56,218 bases of DNA from Flavobacteriales bacterium (GTDB lineage: Bacteria; Bacteroidota; Bacteroidia; Flavobacteriales_G; Salibacteraceae), in assembly GCA_018660685.1 (NCBI GenBank), contig JABJJW010000019.1, forward strand, positions 1-56,218, in the 5' to 3' direction. The notes under the pieces are model-generated. The model was given only the letters and a program-made list of their open reading frames with translations, had not been told where the DNA came from and did not search any database. The translations under genes were made by a program, and so were the position numbers. Shown piece after piece: positions 8,894 through 16,564 of the stretch; the stretch's first letter is position 1, and each line of letters opens with the position of its first letter.

Positions 8894-9796
8894 TTATTTC
8901 TTGTTGTTGAGGTTGAAGAGGAATTCCTTTTCCTCCTTGCTCAGGTTTTCATAACCCGACTTGCTGATCTTATCCAGAATCTCATCGACACGCGCCGTGT
9001 GTTCACCGCCAGCCTTCTTCGTCGCAGTGGCCTTTGCAGCTTTGGAGCGAGAAGACTTTTGACCGGGCTTATCTTTCACAACTTTGAGTTTTGGGCCTCT
9101 GTCGAACCAAGAACCAATGGACATAAAAAAGTCTACAAAGCTTAACGCGTAGTCCTTGCCATTGTTTAATCCACGAGCATAGAAATAGCCCGCAGCGGCG
9201 CCTCCAATGTGTGCAATTTTTCCACCCATGTTACTCTGAAAGTCGATGACCGTTGAGAGGAGAAAAACAACGAGGGCAACATATTTCAATTTTACTGGAC
9301 CAATGAACATCAGATTGATCGTATAATCAGGAAAGCGAATTCCTGATGCAATCGTCACTGCCATAACCGCGGCTGATGCACCGACGAGAATTGCTCCTTG
9401 AACTTCGTCACCGCCGAGGAAGATGAGGTTGTAGCTGATCAGATAAAGCAATCCACCTGCCAGTCCGCCCATGAAGTATAACCCTGCCAGTCTTTTTTGT
9501 CCGAGGAAGTCGGCGAATATTCTTCCAAACCAATACAGCATGTACATGTTGAAGATGAGGTGCCATAATCCACCGTGCATGAACATATATGTAAAGACAG
9601 TCCATGGTCTGGTTACGAAGGTTGGAATGAACGACGGCATTCCAAGCCAGTTGAGTATTGGACGATCTACTCCGCCGTAAGCTAGTGCAGCCACAATGTT
9701 GACAAGCAAGAATGCTCCAGCATTGATCAGAATGATCTGACCAGTGAAGTTGTTTCCCTTAAATAGTTTTTTTAAGTCGTCTAACATGGTTTCCAA
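8894..9796 (-). CDS. Rhomboid family intramembrane serine protease
   Basis: 300 aa, polytopic. The rhomboid core shows MFMHGGLWHLIFNMYML (L1 loop and HxxxN-type helix 2), then VGASAAVMA carrying the nucleophile Ser of GxSA, then KIAHIGGAAAGY carrying the catalytic His. After the last helix there is a basic cytoplasmic tail ending in ILDKISKSGYENLSKEE, a C-terminal motif common in Bacteroidota rhomboids. It cleaves membrane proteins within the bilayer; the substrate is unknown. It lies 7 bp downstream of a second rhomboid gene and is probably co-transcribed with it and mutL. Confidence 0.9.
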   Translation of the reverse strand: METMLDDLKKLFKGNNFTGQIILINAGAFLLVNIVAALAYGGVDRPILNWLGMPSFIPTFVTRPWTVFTYMFMHGGLWHLIFNMYMLYWFGRIFADFLGQKRLAGLYFMGGLAGGLLYLISYNLIFLGGDEVQGAILVGASAAVMAVTIASGIRFPDYTINLMFIGPVKLKYVALVVFLLSTVIDFQSNMGGKIAHIGGAAAGYFYARGLNNGKDYALSFVDFFMSIGSWFDRGPKLKVVKDKPGQKSSRSKAAKATATKKAGGEHTARVDEILDKISKSGYENLSKEEKEFLFNLNNKK

Positions 9797-9803
9797 ATCG
9801 TGG

Positions 9804-10670
9804 CTATCGCCAGCGTTGTCCTGACTTCTGCCAGAACTTGATAATTATATATCCAAATAGCATTCCTCCAAGATGCGCAAAATGCGCAACGTTATCTCCA
9901 GGATTGTTTTGGAAGGCAGAAACCAATTCCATGACGCCGTAACCGATGACAAAGTATTTGGCCTTGATAGGTATAGGGATGAAGATCATGAACAATCTCA
10001 CATTGGGAAACATCATTCCAAACGCGAGTAGAATTCCGAACAATGATCCTGATGCACCCACCACGTTCGGGAGGTTCATGAAGTGCTCAAGGTAGGAAGC
10101 AAAGAAGTTCGACGTGTCGCGCAGTGCCTGTGTGTTCTCAGGATCCACTTTCAATACTTGCAAGGATCCATTCATGTATTCCAAGGTGCGGTCATACATG
10201 TCCTTGTAGTAGAACTGATCCAAATAGCTGCCCCAGTTGTGGGAGTTGGTAAAGCTGATTGCTGCTTGGGCTGATGGATCTTCTACCAATTGTTCCATCA
10301 TAGAAATGACCGGAGCAATGTCAATGTAGATCGTGATGTAGTGAATCAGCGCTGCGCCAAATCCGGTGAGTAGATAGTAGATCAAAAACTTCCGACTTCC
10401 CCATACATTTTCGATGGCTGAACCAAACATCCATACCGCAAACATGTTGAAGAAGATGTGGGTGAAGTCGCCGTGCATGAACATGTACGTGACGATCTGA
10501 TAAATCTTAAACTTCTCCGCTTCGAAATAGTGAAGCCCGAGCATGTCTCGTAAGTCAATTCCAATCGAAGTCTGAAATGAGAGTGTAGCTAAAAACAGCA
10601 ACCCGTTTAGTATCAACAAGTTTTTTACCACTGGAGGCATCATGCTCCACCTACCTGATCCAATCTGCAT
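9804..10670 (-). CDS. Rhomboid family intramembrane serine protease (second copy)
   Basis: 288 aa. Motifs: MFMHGDFTHIFFNMFAVWMFG, then VVGASGSLFGILLAFG with the GxSG nucleophile Ser, then NVAHFAHLGGMLFGY with the catalytic His. A ~70-residue hydrophilic insertion (around SMMEQLVEDPSAQAA to LRDTSNFFASYLE) sits between helix 3 and the Ser-bearing helix. It starts immediately after the mutL stop. The two tandem rhomboids are divergent, so this is an old pair rather than a fresh duplication. Confidence 0.9.
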   Translation of the reverse strand: MQIGSGRWSMMPPVVKNLLILNGLLFLATLSFQTSIGIDLRDMLGLHYFEAEKFKIYQIVTYMFMHGDFTHIFFNMFAVWMFGSAIENVWGSRKFLIYYLLTGFGAALIHYITIYIDIAPVISMMEQLVEDPSAQAAISFTNSHNWGSYLDQFYYKDMYDRTLEYMNGSLQVLKVDPENTQALRDTSNFFASYLEHFMNLPNVVGASGSLFGILLAFGMMFPNVRLFMIFIPIPIKAKYFVIGYGVMELVSAFQNNPGDNVAHFAHLGGMLFGYIIIKFWQKSGQRWR

Positions 10671-12494
10671 CTATCCAAACATTTTATCTAGCATTCCCGC
10701 ATTCATAAGCATGAATGTCGGTCGTCCGCTTAAATCATACTGAGGATTTTTACACCTCATCAACGAACGGAATAGGGATAGCATTTCTTGTGCCTGAAGT
10801 TCCTTTCCTGACTTGATGGCAGATTGCCTCGCCAGACTCTTGACCACGCTATCCGTGAGTTTGTCTGGATCGGTTGGTTTATCGCCTTTCAAGTCGTCTA
10901 AAAATCCTCCCATGACTTCCTCGATGCTGATCTCAGGACATGCAGCAGGAACGGCTCTCACAATGAAGGCTGATTCACCGAATGGTTCGATCTCGAATCC
11001 CATTCGGTTCAAGGGAGCCAGGAACCCGCTGAAGAGCGCTGCTTCCTTTTTCGAGTATTCGAGCGTAACGGGGAAGAGCTGTTGTTGCGAAGCACTCATT
11101 TCACTCGTCATGGCTTCTTCAAACTCCTCGAAGAGCAATCGCACGTGAGCCCGGTATTGATGGAGCAGAAAGATTCCCTCTTGACTCTGAACTAAGATGT
11201 ATTTCAGTCCAATTTGACGAACGACGGTTTGATCTTCGTCATTCCTGAGTTCAAGGGTTGAAGGAGTTTCTTCTTCCTTCTCTAGGCTTTGATCCAACCC
11301 TTCGTAAAGCTTTTCCCATCCTTGAACGTTATCGCGCTGGAAGGACGAGCCGCGCTCCCATTCTTTCTGAGCGGTTTGCTTTTGTGATTCGAATGGATTG
11401 TATTCTGTATTGATCATGACACCCGGCTTGGGGATCTCCGTTCCCTTTGGCGGTGGGGCAATGTCGAATGTGGTCTCTTTATCAAAGTCAAGCGAAGGAG
11501 CGACGTGGTATTGACCAATCGAACGCTTGATGGTGCTCCGCAGAATGGCGAATACGCTGCGTTCGTCTTCGAACTTGATTTCGGTTTTCGTAGGATGTAT
11601 GTTGACGTCAATGCTTTCGGGATCCACCTCGAAGTAAATGAAGTAGGCTGGATGATGGCGATGCGCAATCAATCCTTCAAATGCTTGTAGAATGGCCGAG
11701 TGGAAATAAGGGCTTTTGAAGAAACGACCATTCACGAAGAAGAATTGCTCACCACGACTTTTCTTGGCCCATTTAGGCTTTCCAATAAAACCATGGACCT
11801 TGACGAGGTCGGTTTCTTCTTCCACAGGAACAAGTTTTTCTTGATACGACTTCCCAAGAATCCCGACAATGCGTTGGCGCTGTTTGGTTTGTGGTAGGTT
11901 GAAGAGTTCTTGATCGTTGTGATAAAGCTTAAACTCAATGTCTGGATTGACGAGGGCGACGCGTTCAAACTCATCGATGATGTGGCGCATTTCTACCGCG
12001 TCGCTTTTCAAGAACTTTCGACGCGCTGGCACATTGAAAAAGAGGTGCTTGACACTGATGGTCGTTCCAACTTCCATGGCGCAGATGTCTTGCGACTTCA
12101 CCTTTGAACCTTCTACAATCAAATCGGTACCGACATCGCGGCGATCAGGTCTGGACTTGATCTGTAAGTGAGATACAGCGGCCATACTGGCGAGTGCTTC
12201 ACCCCTAAAGCCGAGCGTTTGAATTTTGAAAAGGTCTTCTGTTTGTGTGATTTTTGATGTGGCGTGTCGTTCGATGCTCATGCGAACATCAGCCTCGCTC
12301 ATACCTTTTCCGTTGTCGATGACTTGGATGAGTGACTTGCCGCTTTCACCGATGATGAGCTTGATGGAATTTGCTTCAGAATCGACGCTGTTTTCAAGCA
12401 ATTCCTTAACAACAGATGCAGGTCGTTGAATGACCTCACCTGCGGCGATTTTATTCGCGAGAGAATCAGGAAGTAACTTGATGGAATTCGACAT
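10671..12494 (-). CDS. mutL: DNA mismatch repair protein MutL
   Basis: 607 aa from ATG 12494 (IKLLPDSLANKIAAGEV is the family N-terminus, so an earlier start at 12533 is not needed). The GHKL ATPase motifs are present: VVKELLENSVDS, then VIDNGKGMSEADV, then TLGFRGEALASMA. The S5-fold transducer and C-terminal dimerisation domain follow. At the place of the endonuclease motif DQHA(X)2E(X)4E the sequence reads LLHQYRAHVRLLFEEF, so Asp and the first Glu are not conserved; nicking activity is doubtful. MutL couples MutS mismatch recognition to downstream excision. The first gene of a mutL-rhomboid-rhomboid run. Confidence 0.95.
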   Translation of the reverse strand: MSNSIKLLPDSLANKIAAGEVIQRPASVVKELLENSVDSEANSIKLIIGESGKSLIQVIDNGKGMSEADVRMSIERHATSKITQTEDLFKIQTLGFRGEALASMAAVSHLQIKSRPDRRDVGTDLIVEGSKVKSQDICAMEVGTTISVKHLFFNVPARRKFLKSDAVEMRHIIDEFERVALVNPDIEFKLYHNDQELFNLPQTKQRQRIVGILGKSYQEKLVPVEEETDLVKVHGFIGKPKWAKKSRGEQFFFVNGRFFKSPYFHSAILQAFEGLIAHRHHPAYFIYFEVDPESIDVNIHPTKTEIKFEDERSVFAILRSTIKRSIGQYHVAPSLDFDKETTFDIAPPPKGTEIPKPGVMINTEYNPFESQKQTAQKEWERGSSFQRDNVQGWEKLYEGLDQSLEKEEETPSTLELRNDEDQTVVRQIGLKYILVQSQEGIFLLHQYRAHVRLLFEEFEEAMTSEMSASQQQLFPVTLEYSKKEAALFSGFLAPLNRMGFEIEPFGESAFIVRAVPAACPEISIEEVMGGFLDDLKGDKPTDPDKLTDSVVKSLARQSAIKSGKELQAQEMLSLFRSLMRCKNPQYDLSGRPTFMLMNAGMLDKMFG

Positions 12495-12596
12495 CGTCAC
12501 TTGCAAAGGAAAGAACCGATTTGAGATGGTCAAGGCTTATTGGATAATAGGTTGGATATAGTTATGAACGATGGCGCTGCTCGATTCTCGCAGCTC

Positions 12597-12684
12597 GCTT
12601 TTGGCCGTTCGCTTTTGGCTATTTGCCAGGTTCTAAGAATTTCGGCTAATGGCCAAGAGCCAAAGGCCAATTGCTCATGTTCGA
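12597..12684. repeat. Dispersed repeat S, copy 1 (88 bp)
   Basis: This 88-bp segment matches 18079-18166 along its whole length with scattered differences. Shared blocks include GGTTCTAAGA and CGGCTAAT, and both begin GCTTTT and end near TGTTCGA. Inside, TTTTGGCTATTTGCC and GGCCAAGAGCCAAAGGCC make imperfect palindromes. In both places an R repeat follows within about 10 bp. Confidence 0.8.
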
Positions 12685-12691
12685 CATTACG

Positions 12692-12746
12692 CCTTCCCCT
12701 CTTGAGAGGGGTGGATTCTGAGCTCTGCGAAGAAGACGGGGTGTGT
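12692..12746. repeat. Dispersed repeat R, copy 1
   Basis: A 55-bp element with the palindrome CCCCTCTTGAGAGGGG, then TGGATTCTGAG, then GCGAAGAAGACGGGGTGTGT at its end. The other full copies are at 13204-13259 and 18176-18231; partial ones are at 13099-13124, 16525-16536 and 18026-18066. No coding frame is conserved. Confidence 0.85.
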
Positions 12747-12810
12747 ATCTTCAACATCACCACCTCATCTTCTTTCCTTTTGGCTTAACCCTATACTGTT
12801 CATTCTTTTG

Positions 12811-12869
12811 AAGGCTTCTTTTTCCATTCTTTCTTTTCAGGCGAAAAGAAAGAACCAAAGAAAAGCCTT
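12811..12869. repeat. Long imperfect hairpin in the mutL-tgt gap
   Basis: AAGGCTTCTTTTTCCATTCT and the matching AAAGAACCAAAGAAAAGCCTT arms fold into a ~27-bp imperfect stem with a loop of about 5 nt around CAGGC. The rest of the 12747-13098 gap has no ORF with a recognisable family; I see only degenerate AAGAAAG/CTTTCTT tracts and a short stretch around 12930-13060 without clear signals. Confidence 0.6.
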
Positions 12870-13098
12870 GAAGCTTCCCTGAGGCATTTTCGTGTTGCGC
12901 ACGAACCGCTTCCACACTTTTATAAACCCTATGTTCCTCGTCAAGTTGAGGACATTCTTGCCCAACTTGCATTCGGTAATTCTTATTCTCTTGGTGCCAA
13001 AGTGTTCCAGCCTAATGCTGGGAAGCTTCGCTTTCTAATGATGAGAGGTTAAGAATGAGACTGTGCTGGAGCTCTTCGAGGTCAGCTGATTGCTCTAA

Positions 13099-13124
13099 CG
13101 CCTTCCCCTCTCAAGAGGGGAAAG
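13099..13124. repeat. Dispersed repeat R, partial copy
   Basis: Only the palindromic head is present: CGCCTTCCCCTCTCAAGAGG followed by GGAAAG. The GAAGAAGACGGGGTGTGT tail is missing here. Note the TCTCAAGA version of the loop instead of TCTTGAGA. Confidence 0.7.
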
Positions 13125-13203
13125 ATCGGAACTTCTTAAGGCTATTCAGTGGTCTTCGATCAGTGTTAGCGCTGGAAATTGCTGCGAACAGAATTATTGC
13201 TGC

Positions 13204-13259
13204 GCTTTCCCCTCTTGAGAGGGGTGGATTCTGAGTGAAACGAAGAAGGCGGGGTGTGT
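13204..13259. repeat. Dispersed repeat R, copy abutting tgt
   Basis: A full R element: CCCCTCTTGAGAGGGG, TGGATTCTGAG, then CGAAGAAGGCGGGGTGTGT. It ends 32 bp before the chosen tgt start. A GTG inside it (13235) opens in frame with tgt but belongs to the repeat. Confidence 0.85.
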
Positions 13260-13291
13260 CTTTCACCCAATTAGAACATACTTTTACACCC

Positions 13292-14422
13292 TTGAAGTTC
13301 GAACTAGAAAAAACCGATCCAGCATCTCGGGCGCGAGCTGGAAAAATCACCACCGACCACGGGGAAATCCAAACCCCCATCTTCATGCCGGTCGGTACGG
13401 TGGCATCGGTGAAAGGCGTGCACCAACGCGAACTTGAAGACGACATCAACGCCCAAATCATTCTTGGGAACACCTACCATCTCTACCTCAAGCCCGGAAT
13501 TGATATTCTAGAACAAGCAGGCGGATTGCATCAATTCATGAACTGGAATGGCCCAATTCTAACCGACAGCGGCGGATACCAGGTTTACAGTTTGAGCAAC
13601 AACCGGAAAATCACCGAAGAAGGCGTGAACTTCCAGTCGCACAGCGATGGATCACGGCATTTCTTCACGCCCGAATTGGCGATTGACATTCAAAAAAGCA
13701 TTGGCGGCGACATCATCATGGCATTTGATGAATGCACGCCTTACCCATGCGATTTGAAATACGCCACGGATAGCATGCACATGACGCACCGTTGGTTGAA
13801 GCGATGCTGCGAGCACATGGACAAGACTCAAGGCAAGTATGGCTATGAACAAGCATTGTTCCCAATAGTGCAAGGAAGCGTCTATCCCGAATTGAGAAAG
13901 CAAAGCGCCGAAGCCATTGCATCTGCGGATCGTTTTGGAAATGCGATTGGTGGATTGAGTGTTGGTGAACCACACGACATGATGTACGAGATGACCGAAG
14001 TCGTGACGGAGATATTGCCAAGTGACAAGCCGCGCTATTTGATGGGCGTTGGAACGCCATCCAACATTTTAGAAACGATTGCCCTGGGCATCGACATGTT
14101 TGATTGCGTCATGCCAACGCGTAATGCACGCCACGGTATGATTTACACGTGGGACGGCATCATCAACATCAAAAATGAGAAGTGGAAGAATGATTTTTCT
14201 GCGCTGGACCCGAACGGTCATGCATACGTGGATTCTACTTATAGCAAGGCATACGTGCGACACTTATTCTCGAGCAAAGAATTGCTTGGACCACAAATCA
14301 CGAGTATCCACAACCTCGCCTTCTACCTCGATCTTGTCGGGCAAGCAAGACAACATATTTTGGCTGGCGACTTCCGCGAATGGAAGGATGGAGTCGTTCC
14401 TAAATTGAAACAGCGCCTGTAG
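13292..14422 (+). CDS. tgt: tRNA-guanine transglycosylase
   Basis: 376 aa from TTG 13292, which gives the family N-terminus (L/M)KFELEKTDP. The upstream GTG at 13235 lies in an R repeat and is rejected. Tgt swaps guanine-34 for queuine or preQ1 in tRNAs with GUN anticodons. Visible motifs: TPIFMPVGTVASVKG, ILGNTYHLYLKPG, ILTDSGGYQVYSL (catalytic Asp), GGLSVGEPHDMMYEM and FDCVMPTRNARHG (nucleophile Asp region). Where the canonical enzyme has the zinc ligands CxCxxC, this one reads DPNGHAYVDSTYSKAY, with no cysteine. It is followed with no gap by an LptF/LptG permease gene, a pairing often seen in Bacteroidota. Confidence 0.95.
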   Translation: MKFELEKTDPASRARAGKITTDHGEIQTPIFMPVGTVASVKGVHQRELEDDINAQIILGNTYHLYLKPGIDILEQAGGLHQFMNWNGPILTDSGGYQVYSLSNNRKITEEGVNFQSHSDGSRHFFTPELAIDIQKSIGGDIIMAFDECTPYPCDLKYATDSMHMTHRWLKRCCEHMDKTQGKYGYEQALFPIVQGSVYPELRKQSAEAIASADRFGNAIGGLSVGEPHDMMYEMTEVVTEILPSDKPRYLMGVGTPSNILETIALGIDMFDCVMPTRNARHGMIYTWDGIINIKNEKWKNDFSALDPNGHAYVDSTYSKAYVRHLFSSKELLGPQITSIHNLAFYLDLVGQARQHILAGDFREWKDGVVPKLKQRL

Positions 14423-15499
14423 TTGAAAATCCTAGACCTATATATCATCAAGAGGTTCATCCTGACCTTCTTCTTCATCCTTGGACTCATCATGTCCATC
14501 GCGATGATATTTGATGTCAGCGAGCAAATTGACGACTTCATTCGGCACGACGCGCCACTGGGCGGAATCCTGATCGACTACTACCTGAACTTCATTCTGT
14601 TCTATGGCAACCTGTTCAGTCCGCTCCTGATTTTCTTGAGCGTCATCTTCTTTACATCCCAATTGGCAAACAGAAGCGAAATCGTGGCCATTCTAAGCAG
14701 TGGCGTGAGTTTCCGTCGACTCATGTTTCCCTACTTCGTCAGCGCGACGCTGTTGGCGGGTGGTTCGTTTTATTTGAACAACTACCTCGTTCCGATGGCG
14801 AATAGGACGCGGATCGACTTCGAGAATACTTACATCAACACCTACCGACGAACGCTGAATCACGGTGTGCACAAACAGATCTCGCCCGGGCAGATGATCT
14901 ACTTTGACAAGTTCAACAACAAGAATAAAGTCGGATACCAGTTTACGCTCGAAGATTGGGAAGACGGTGAGCTGCAGTCAAAACTCTTTGCGAACTACGT
15001 GAAGTGGGACAGCGTGAGCGGCGATTGGACCTTAGAGAACTACTACATCAGAACCTATGTGAACGGCCAAGAAAGGGTAGAGGAGGGCAAGAGTTTAGAC
15101 ACGGCACTGGCATTTTCGCCGAGCGAGTTTGTGGGCCGACTGGAAGACATCCAGCGCATGAACGTGGATGAGTTGGACGAATTCATTGCCGAACAACGCT
15201 TGAAAGGCTCGAGCAATATTCCATACTACCTGATTGAAAAGCACAGCCGAAACGCCCTGCCCTTCAGCACATACATCCTGACGGTCATTGGCGTAGCCAT
15301 GAGCAGCAGAAAGGTGAGGGGAGGAATTGGCGTGCACATTGCCGCTGGCTTGCTACTGACGGTAACCTACATTCTCGCCATGAAGGTCACAACGGTCTAT
15401 GCCACGAACGCCGGTCTGGATCCGCTCATTGCTGTTTGGACGCCCAACGCGATTTTTGGTGTGTTAGCAGCGTATCTGTACGCGAAAGCGCCGAAGTGA
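14423..15499 (+). CDS. LptF/LptG family LPS export permease
   Basis: 358 aa, starting at TTG 14423 directly after the tgt stop. N-terminal KILDLYIIKRFILTFFFIL and ILLSVIFFTSQLANRSEIVAI-like segments (positions ~15-85, with NRSEIVAILSSGVSFRRL) are the YjgP/YjgQ signature, followed by a periplasmic beta-jellyroll region (~residues 120-260) and three C-terminal helices. LptF and LptG form the inner-membrane channel of the LptB2FG ABC transporter that moves LPS to the outer membrane. Bacteroidota usually carry separate LptF and LptG genes; which one this is cannot be told. Confidence 0.9.
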   Translation: MKILDLYIIKRFILTFFFILGLIMSIAMIFDVSEQIDDFIRHDAPLGGILIDYYLNFILFYGNLFSPLLIFLSVIFFTSQLANRSEIVAILSSGVSFRRLMFPYFVSATLLAGGSFYLNNYLVPMANRTRIDFENTYINTYRRTLNHGVHKQISPGQMIYFDKFNNKNKVGYQFTLEDWEDGELQSKLFANYVKWDSVSGDWTLENYYIRTYVNGQERVEEGKSLDTALAFSPSEFVGRLEDIQRMNVDELDEFIAEQRLKGSSNIPYYLIEKHSRNALPFSTYILTVIGVAMSSRKVRGGIGVHIAAGLLLTVTYILAMKVTTVYATNAGLDPLIAVWTPNAIFGVLAAYLYAKAPK

Positions 15500-15550
15500 G
15501 AAGAGCACAACACATAGTACGAGCGGGTGTATTCCCCCTCTTTTCATGAT

Positions 15551-16054
15551 TTAACGATTTGGACAATTGTCCAGGAATTCTTTAAATGTTGTTTCAGATT
15601 GCTCAATAATCTCGGAGATACTAGCGTCACATGCCTTTACTTGATCATCGTTCAGAGTTTCGAGATCTAAGCAAAACTGCGTTTCACCTTCTCGTCCCCA
15701 ATTGCTCGTCTCTATTTCAACTTTCAATGAGTTGTCCTCTTGTAGTTGAGCCAGGTAGGCTTTTACACTCTTTTTAGCATTTCGGTCAATACCAGAGCCC
15801 TTGCTGGTAAAGGTTATTACCAAATATGATTCTTCAGATTCTGTAGACTTTGTCTCTTTTACAGCTTCTGGTTTTTCAAGCAAGGTGTCTTCGATGTTAG
15901 TTTTTGAAGTTTCATTGGATGTATACGCATTCTCGGTTGTCACTTCTGCTACTTCTTCATTGGTGTTTAAATTACCATTAGTCGCAGACTCTTGCTTTTC
16001 ATGTCCTGAGCACGAGGCAACAACCAATGCAAATAGAATTACAATCACTTTCAT
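15551..16054 (-). CDS. Small lipoprotein of unknown function
   Basis: 167 aa. MKVIVILFALVVASCSG is a lipoprotein signal with lipobox VVASC (Cys15). An acidic, Asn/Thr/Glu-rich linker (~20-75) precedes a globular part (YLVITFTSKGSGIDRNAKK, then FCLDLETLND). No family was recognised. It lies 1 bp downstream of the broken T9SS fragment and converges on the LptF/G gene. Base composition is slightly more AT-rich than its neighbours. Confidence 0.65.
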   Translation of the reverse strand: MKVIVILFALVVASCSGHEKQESATNGNLNTNEEVAEVTTENAYTSNETSKTNIEDTLLEKPEAVKETKSTESEESYLVITFTSKGSGIDRNAKKSVKAYLAQLQEDNSLKVEIETSNWGREGETQFCLDLETLNDDQVKACDASISEIIEQSETTFKEFLDNCPNR

Positions 16055-16055
16055 C

Positions 16056-16512
16056 TTATTCGATAATTAAGCTTTTGGAATCAGATGTATTGTCTGAAAT
16101 CAACTTGGCAGTGTATACTCCAGAAGGATATTTCCTTAAATCAACTGGGAATTGATTCCCATCAATTAATTCTAGGTTTTGTGAAGCGACCTTCTGTCCG
16201 AGTGAATTATAAATTTCAAATGTTAAACCGTCTCCGTCAAATTCAGAAACTTCAAGTGTGAATAGCCCCTCATTTGGATTTGGAAATATCTTCCATTCTG
16301 ATCTCGAGATGAACAATATCCCAGCTGGAATCTCCACGGTGATATGTTCGCTTTTTGTCACTTGATCATTTCCCCAACCATTAGTGGCAGTGAGGGAAAC
16401 GTCATAGATTCCAGCGGTAGAATACGTGATTCCGGTTGGACTTTCATCCGTTGAGGATGATGGATTTCCTCCTGGAAATGACCAACTCCATGATGTTGGA
16501 TTATTCGTTGAT
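16056..16512 (-). pseudogene. PKD domain plus type A T9SS sorting domain, 5'-truncated
   Basis: The continuous frame reads SWSWSFPGGNPSSSTDES and IYDVSLTATNGWGNDQV (a PKD domain), then WKIFPNPNEGLFTLEV, IYNSLGQKVASQNL and YPSGVYTAKLI (a type A T9SS C-terminal domain). Going upstream, similarity ends at about 16512. The frame then runs through the tail of an R repeat (GACGGGGTGTGT, 16525-16536) into a stop at 16537-16539. No usable start precedes the PKD part. So this is the 3' end of a secreted protein gene cut next to a repeat. Confidence 0.8.
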
Positions 16513-16524
16513 CCATCGGTGTGA

Positions 16525-16536
16525 GACGGGGTGTGT
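16525..16536. repeat. Dispersed repeat R, 12-bp tail fragment
   Basis: GACGGGGTGTGT is identical to the last 12 bp of the full R copies. It stands alone exactly where the PKD/T9SS remnant loses its upstream part, so it marks a rearrangement junction. Confidence 0.6.
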
Positions 16537-16564
16537 TTCTAAGGCATCCATCCCTGGATAACCA

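Noticed and set aside
13235-13291. N-terminal extension of tgt from GTG 13235
   Set aside because: The codons come from a dispersed R repeat; the family N-terminus begins at TTG 13292.
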